64,000 nucleotides of DNA from Metaphire vulgaris (lineage: Eukaryota; Annelida; Clitellata; Crassiclitellata; Megascolecidae): contig CM030865.1 in assembly GCA_018105865.1 (NCBI GenBank), positions 5,246,182 through 5,310,181 on the forward strand. Direction: 5' to 3'. The notes beneath the pieces were generated by a model, which saw only the letters and a program-made list of their open reading frames with translations, was not told where the DNA came from and searched no databases. Every line of letters starts with the position of its first letter. The first letter of the stretch is position 1. Below, one piece after another: positions 57,620-64,000 of the stretch. The translations under genes were made by a program, and so were the position numbers.

Positions 57620-57889
57620 AGAGCCGTAGCTAGGGGCGGGTGGAGGGAAGCTGCCCCGGGCGCCATCCTGGGCGAGGGGCACCAGAAACCATGGTTGATT
57701 TTATTCACGACGGCATTCCCAGTAGTGACAACGAAAAAGGTCATCACCCTCATTCTACGCGCTACTTTTTATCACTATTTTGCTCCTACAACGTCGTGAA
57801 AAGAAAAAAGCTCATTGCCGGTTTTTAGACTTTTAGGGGCGAAAAACTGATACCCTGCCCAGGGCGCCGAATACTCTAGCTACGGCTCT
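57620..57889. mobile_element. hAT-like element, CAGAGCCGTAGCTAGGG family
   Basis: Clear inverted ends (CTAGCTACGGCTCTG at right) but no matching flanks. One internal box near 57,728. Confidence 0.65.
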
Positions 57890-57941
57890 GACGATAGTAC
57901 ATTATTAATGCATAGGTCTACCGGTATTTAACAACTTCGAG

Positions 57942-58221
57942 CAGGGGCGTAGCAGCCATATGGACAGGATGACCAAATGCCAAGGGCCCCCGACCTGCAA
58001 AGGGCCCCCGACCCGAGTACAAAAAAGGTGGCTAACAACTTTTTCGCGATGTAGTTTCACATGAAAAGCAAAAAAGGTCTTCAGGCCTTTTCGCCATGTA
58101 ATTTAACGCGAAAAACTGGAGACAAGCAAAGAAAAGGTCGTCAACATTTTTGCAAACTCCTCTGGGAAGGGCCCCTTCCCGTTTTTCGCCACGGGCCCCC
58201 GATCATGTTGCTACGCCACTG
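57942..58221. mobile_element. hAT-like element, CAGGGGCGTAGCAG family
   Basis: 280 bases; right end TTGCTACGCCACTG; exact duplications acttcgag (57934-57941, 58222-58229). Two internal boxes. Confidence 0.93.
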
Positions 58222-58312
58222 ACTTCGAGGTATAAAAACACTACACGATTTTGTGCTGAACTCGCGTTATATAGATGAATCCAATCTACCATTGCCCATA
58301 AAGCCCCTGGAC

Positions 58313-58564
58313 CAGTGGCGTAGCGTGACTTTTGGGGGCCCGGGGGGCATCTTTGCCATGGGGGCCCCAAAGTTTCAAGCTGACGAGCAAAAAAAACGTC
58401 GTCAGCACGTTCATTTCTATGGTTAGGGTTGTTAGGGTTAAAAAGTTAGGGTTAACCCTAACCTAACCCTAGCTTAGACCCCTCTTTGGGGGCCCCCCCG
58501 CCCGGGGCCCGGGGGCAGTCAACAAAGTGCCCCCCCCGCTTCCCCTCCCCACGTTACGCCACTG
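58313..58564. mobile_element. hAT-like element, CAGTGGCGTAGCGTG family
   Basis: 252 bases; right end GTTACGCCACTG; duplications ccctggac and ccctggcc. Contains a short TTAGGG-like tract at 58,425-58,475. Confidence 0.88.
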
Positions 58565-58845
58565 CCCTGGCCATTTCGACAAGATTTCAAATAAAAAGAA
58601 AAACTAAATTTGTATATTAGGCTAATTCTTTTCTTTATAAGCTTGTTATGTATATACTCAACTGTACAATCAGTTGGATCATTCTCTATATGAATTTGAA
58701 TTAAAATCTCAGTTCAGATAAGCTTAATTACTTTTTTGTAGAGTTCACGGATTCTAGCTGATGATGATATATCACCTTAGAAATCTAGAAAGCAATCTAT
58801 CAAATAATAATGCTATAGGCCTAACAACAAGCCAACAACAACAAC

Positions 58846-59527
<682 letters not shown>

Positions 59528-59589
59528 ATGACGCTATCGATAACAAGGATGCATGTATAAGATTCTGCGTAAGCAATTATGAGCAAATT

Positions 59590-60094
59590 CTGTGAGCAGC
59601 TGGTCTTTGGTGTTCTTCCTTCCATCGCCCTTCCTGTCGGAGTGACTCACAGGACGGCGGATTTGTCATCGGCTTCTTCCCTCTGATCGTATCGGGGCCA
59701 ATCACACGCCCTCCCACGCAACGCGTTCCGTTCCCACGGCACTCCTAGCATCGAGAGCAGGTGCGACCGGGGCATGCAAGCCCAGTGCGTGCGTGGCGTC
59801 GGATCGGAGGAAGCAGGTGTTAGCATTCTGTGTCCTTAAAACAACGCACAAAGCGGCGCCGACGGATGAGCACGGAGGCCGAAAACACTGATCTCACAGA
59901 GCGCATATCCTCTTTTGAAAGAATTCCCATCCGCAGGCCTAATTGGCGCCCTTTATGACCGGAATCCCCTCAGCTATCACCGTAAGCCAGAGGTATTAAA
60001 ATGGGGACACGCGGGCCAGTTTCGGACCCGCCAAGTTGGCGTGAATTGGCCAGCGAAGATGATCAATAGGCTGGTGAATGGGAGATATTTTTCT
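59590..60094. other. CpG-containing sequence, no gene identified
   Basis: 59,600-59,880 is GC-richer than its surroundings, between triplet arrays and a hAT-like element. No recognisable protein or tRNA. Confidence 0.4.
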
Positions 60095-60102
60095 GTCCCA
60101 TC

Positions 60103-60350
60103 TAGAGATGTCCATGGGTTGGGTTAACCCATGGGTTGGGTTGAATTGGGTTGGGTCAGACTTTTCCATGTTAACGGTGGGTTGGGTTGGGTCAGAAAAT
60201 AAGCCATGGTTTAAGAAACTGTAATGTATTACAGTGGGTTGGGTTGGGTTGGGTCAAGTAAACCTATTATCGGCATGGGTTGGGTTGGGTTGGAGATTTG
60301 ATGGGTTGGGTTGGATTGGGTTCTAAAAAATGGACCCATGGACATCTCTG
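60103..60350. mobile_element. hAT-like element with GGGTTGGGTT repeats
   Basis: Ends TAGAGATGTCCATGGGT and ACCCATGGACATCTCTG; exact duplications gtcccatc (60095-60102, 60351-60358). Interior is runs of GGGTTGGGTT. A worn relative occupies about 46,705-46,915. Confidence 0.9.
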
Positions 60351-60983
60351 GTCCCATCCAATGTGGTTCCCATTATAATATTTATATGTAATTCTGTTCA
60401 AATGAAATTATGAAATAAAATTTATGAAAGCTAGATTTAGTGTCTACTAAAAAAACTACATGTACAAAGAGACATGTAAAACGACAGAATTTATTAACTC
60501 TATTAACTTTAATGTCCCACCCACAAATGGACATACCAATCAATGTTTGCTGTTCCATCCCATCACGTGGGACAACTCCCATGGGATTCCCATGGAATAC
60601 CACTAAGAAGAAGAAGAATTTATTTTTTCACAAAACATACATACATACATATTCACATGATCACATCATGAATGTATTTAATGCCATAATGCACACCTAG
60701 TATATTTGAGGTATAAGAAATTAAACTTATATCTAACTTACACTAAGTAACAATGAACTAAAATGAACAGAAAAAGTAGAAAGAAAAGTTCTACATGGAG
60801 ATAATATACATGATAACTTGTACATGAAGCTGTATGTGAAAAAAGGACAACCTAAGGGATCACATATCCAGTAAAGTGGTAATCCTAAAAAGACTGAATA
60901 ACTTAATACTTCCCATGGACATAATAATAAACATGGACAACCCTGATGATTACCAGTAAATGACAAATAACGTTTTTCTAGTG

Positions 60984-61283
60984 CAGGGTTTCCCAAACTT
61001 TTTGGTACCGCGACCACTTCAGAGGTTTTTAATGCGCGGCGACCCTGCAAACGGCGTGTCAAATAAGAGTGAATAAAACACCAGGCATTTTAGACCTAAT
61101 TATTGTATGCTTTGAATGGATTGCAGGTATAAGAATTTCTTAAAACAAAACCTATTTGCAACTTTGCAAGGTTAGTGACATTTGGGTGTTGGTTAGAAAA
61201 TTACACTTTTGAATCTAAGTTCACACTAACTCGCGACCCACTTTTGGGTCGCAAGTTCGCAACCCACAGTCTGGGAAACACTG
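60984..61283. mobile_element. hAT-like element, CAGGGTTTCCCAAAC family
   Basis: 300 bases; right end TCTGGGAAACACTG; duplications ttctagtg and ttcttgtg. Confidence 0.88.
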
Positions 61284-61944
61284 TTCTTGTGTTTCCGAAA
61301 AGTGTCTTGTCTTCGACTTATCTGCGTCTATTACTTACAGTCTATGAACAATACGTTTTCAAAAACACATGGCTGTCGGATAGACTGCCAGTCATAAAAA
61401 TTGGCCATTCATAGCATTTAATTGACTGCCCCTGCCGTAAGCCATTGTTGTCGAAAGAACGCCGCGTATTTTGACATGCGATACGCCTGACATCTGCCGC
61501 CTTGAGTACCTTGAGTACCTGGGGTTTAGTTGTTTAATAATGAATATAATATAACAAGGTTTAAAGTGGTTCAGTAGGAGATTTAGAACCAGTGATGCTC
61601 CACGTCCAATCTTTTAAACTACTGAGGGCCGCAAAAGTCGTTTACAGATGCAAAGTTACTATCCCTCATCCAGTTCATTCAATTTTCGGCATTTATAAAA
61701 AATTTTAAATAGTTTCCAAAACGACTTGAACACAATGCTGTGCCCTCTGGTTCGATCATACTGCTTCATTATAAAAAATCTTTAATTTGGCATTTCCAGT
61801 TTGTTTGTTAGCATTTTTCTATGTTAACAATCTTTTTCCAGGGTTGTTAATCCACAGTGATTTGTATTTCCTCATTAGGTTAGTTTTGATATCCTTGTTT
61901 CAGCGTGACAGTAATAAGACGCAGATACAGTAGTAGATTTAGAG

Positions 61945-62341
61945 CAGTGATGGGCACAAATTTTTATCCGAGGGCCGCAAAAGTGTCTGCGATGAAAGCC
62001 GAGGGCCGCACACAATTTTTCGGCATTTATAATTGATTTTTAAATAGTTTCCAAAACGACTTTAACACAATGTATTATATACGGTTAGTATAAGTAATTA
62101 TTAACCCCAAGTCTGAAGTGAAAGTTAGTAATTATGACGACATTTTTTTTAGTTAACAATCAAGTGCGAAACTTTTAAATCCAATTTGGGCCCTGTATTT
62201 CCCATTAAGGAGTTGCCAAATGGCCCCATATGCTTCAGAGGGCCGCACATTACTGAGTATCTCCCAATGTCGGAGGGGGCCGCACAAAAAAGACCTTCGA
62301 GGGCCGCATGTGGCCCGGGGGCCGCACTTTGCCCATCCCTG
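61945..62341. mobile_element. hAT-like element, CAGTGATGGGCAC family
   Basis: 397 bases; right end TTTGCCCATCCCTG; exact duplications atttagag (61937-61944, 62342-62349). A related left half lies at 61,588-61,760. Confidence 0.92.
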
Positions 62342-62479
62342 ATTTAGAGTTTTAGACACAAGCGCAACGCCAAGACAGTCCGTAGCTCAGAAACAGGGTT
62401 CAAATACTTTGGACTACAGTATGAGTCATCGGCGTCTATTCTCTTCTGCCAACGGGGTTTTACCTTAGAGCCAAATACA

Positions 62480-62614
62480 TTATATATTGAATGTGGAAAG
62501 TTACAACAGTGGCTTTCACATAGGTTTATTTAGCCTCCTAAACCACTTAAAATCACACTATTATGATTATGATTATGATTATTAAGATTATGATGATGAT
62601 GATGATGATGATGA

Positions 62615-62688
<74 letters not shown>

Positions 62689-62705
62689 TATTATTATTAT
62701 TATGC
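62480..62705 (-). repeat. inverted copy of the same repeat with mixed triplet array
   Basis: TTTAGCCTCCTAAACCACTT then (ATT/ATG)n, (GAT)n, (AAT)n and (ATT)n to 62,702; the last two arrays form a perfect inverted pair. Confidence 0.75.
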
Positions 62706-62845
62706 CTAATTGTTCTATTGTCGTGTTGGAAAATTGTAGAATCCAGTGGGGGGGGGGGGTCGAGCCTCACTGGGTGACACCAACTACTGCATCACAAGGG
62801 GGTCACACCAGAACGTTTGGTGTTTGTAAAATAAATAGGCTATAC

Positions 62846-63504
62846 CAGGGTTTCTCAAACATTTTGGAACCACGGCCCACTTCAGCGGTTTTGTAACGTG
62901 CCGCGACCCTAATCATATCATGTAATATAAACAAATGCATTAGGCCATCTGGCGAACGTTAGTTGAAAATAATCTTCTGAGTTTTGAATAAATGGCAAAA
63001 CAAAAGTTCTTGCTCAATTCGAATGAAAATATGACAATATATTAGGCAGAATTATTTATATTTTTGTCAAATAAGACAAAAAGAAAGAAATAGATATTGA
63101 AATTTTTGAAGATTATCATTTCTAAAATTTGTCGGGAACATACCTTTGTTACGCGTCTTAACACTCCTATGTAATGGCAAAATCGCTTAAACGCCAGGTT
63201 GGATGCAATAATATTAACTAAGAGATTCCCTATTGTTATTTAGTTTCAGTCTCAGAGCAAAATGCGTTATTGGGACCCACTTCGTTAATCATTATAATAT
63301 AACACAATTGTATGGAAGATTGCAGGTTTAGAAATTTCTTAAAACCTTTTTAACCTAAGACCTACTTGCATATTTCAAGACCTGTGACGTTGTGGCGTTG
63401 GTTAGAAAGTCACACCTTTCGAATTTAATTTCGCGCTAACCGCGACCAATTAGACTGAGCCCTGCGACCCACTTTTGGGTCGCGACCCAGTTTTGGAAAC
63501 ACTG
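62846..63504. mobile_element. hAT-like element, CAGGGTTTCTCAAAC family
   Basis: 659 bases; right end TTTTGGAAACACTG; flanks ggctatac and ggctatgt. Interior shares GCGACCC-rich ends with the element at 60,984. A left-end fragment also lies at 32,858-32,925. Confidence 0.82.
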
Positions 63505-63625
63505 GGCTATGTGCGATTCCATTTGAACGTGGATGAACTGGTACAGAAGGACTCAAGAAGGTCCATGGTGTATTTTTTGTTCTATCGCACTGGGTGAAGC
63601 CAAGTCTGTATTACTGTGGCTGTTC

Positions 63626-63627
<2 letters not shown>

Positions 63628-63680
<53 letters not shown>

Positions 63681-63740
63681 CAACAAGGTTTAGAGTGGTT
63701 CAGTAGGGTCTGCCCTGTGTGAGAACCACTGTTGCGAATA
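63628..63740 (+). repeat. (AAT)n plus AAGGTTTAGAGTGGTTCAG repeat
   Basis: The array runs into CAACAAGGTTTAGAGTGGTT and CTGTGTGAGAACCACTGTTG. Same unit inverted at 18,143-18,205 and 36,794-36,865, and direct at 61,548-61,610. Confidence 0.75.
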
Positions 63741-64000
63741 AATGGTAATCTGAGATCATCTATTCCATTGTATCTATTTCAAGCAATAGGCCTACATTAC
63801 ATTGCAACTTCTGTTTTTCGTATTACGAATGTCGGCAACCAGACATTTAAATCAAATTTTCTGTAGGCCCTGGCCTACACGGAATTATCAGAATTGTTCT
63901 TGGCCAACGAAAACGATTAGTCTAAAATTAACCTCTCGAATTTTCTAATATATATATAATAATTAATATATAATAATTAATATATATTAATATATAATTA

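Noticed and set aside
57620..57889. Exact 8-bp duplication for this hAT-like element
   Set aside because: The inverted ends are clear but the flanking octamers do not match.

Overview
This is non-coding-rich animal DNA: AT-rich, full of trinucleotide microsatellites, and packed with small inverted-repeat DNA transposons and decayed LINE and SINE fragments. One gene points to the group. A three-exon gene at 30,284-33,446 (+) encodes a signal peptide, a coiled coil, an LDL-receptor class A module and a C-terminal linker domain. That is the architecture of the non-globin linker chain of the giant extracellular hexagonal-bilayer haemoglobin of annelids. The host is therefore most likely an annelid (siboglinid tubeworm, other polychaete or oligochaete; I cannot say which).

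Layout. 0-25 kb: two tandem, same-strand (-) paralogues of a secreted PAN/apple plus fibrinogen-like lectin gene. Copy B (12,054-22,718) is complete, with six exons and 335 codons. Copy A (4,340-6,781) shows its first three exons; the rest is lost or lies beyond the left edge. Both copies share a 40-base microexon that I found only because the exon phases demanded it. Introns and upstream DNA were duplicated too, so many transposons in one copy can be checked against an empty site in the other. 25-30 kb: LINE, SINE and hAT-like remnants, plus a weak candidate first exon at 28.8 kb. 30.2-33.5 kb: the haemoglobin linker gene with a TATA promoter. 33.5-42.5 kb: transposons and microsatellites. 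42.6-47.8 kb: a GC-rich, CCAAT-containing promoter region and two phase-compatible exons of a possible helix-loop-helix gene whose 3' end I did not find. 43.7-44.8 and 50.97-53.6 kb: two broken copies of one repetitive protein-coding family. 54-64 kb: microsatellites, hAT-like elements and a CpG-rich block near 55.4 kb.

The most striking sequence-level pattern is the swarm of short hAT-like elements. At least 25 have 'CAG...CTG' type ends and exact or near-exact 8-bp target duplications, and several are nested. Elements with different termini repeatedly carry one internal box, GACAAGCAAAAAAGGTCATC or close variants, about 25 times in the window.

No rRNA, true tRNA, CRISPR array, operon or prokaryotic feature is visible. 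All exon calls come from splice-site logic and protein similarity recognised by eye; no search or transcript data were available.
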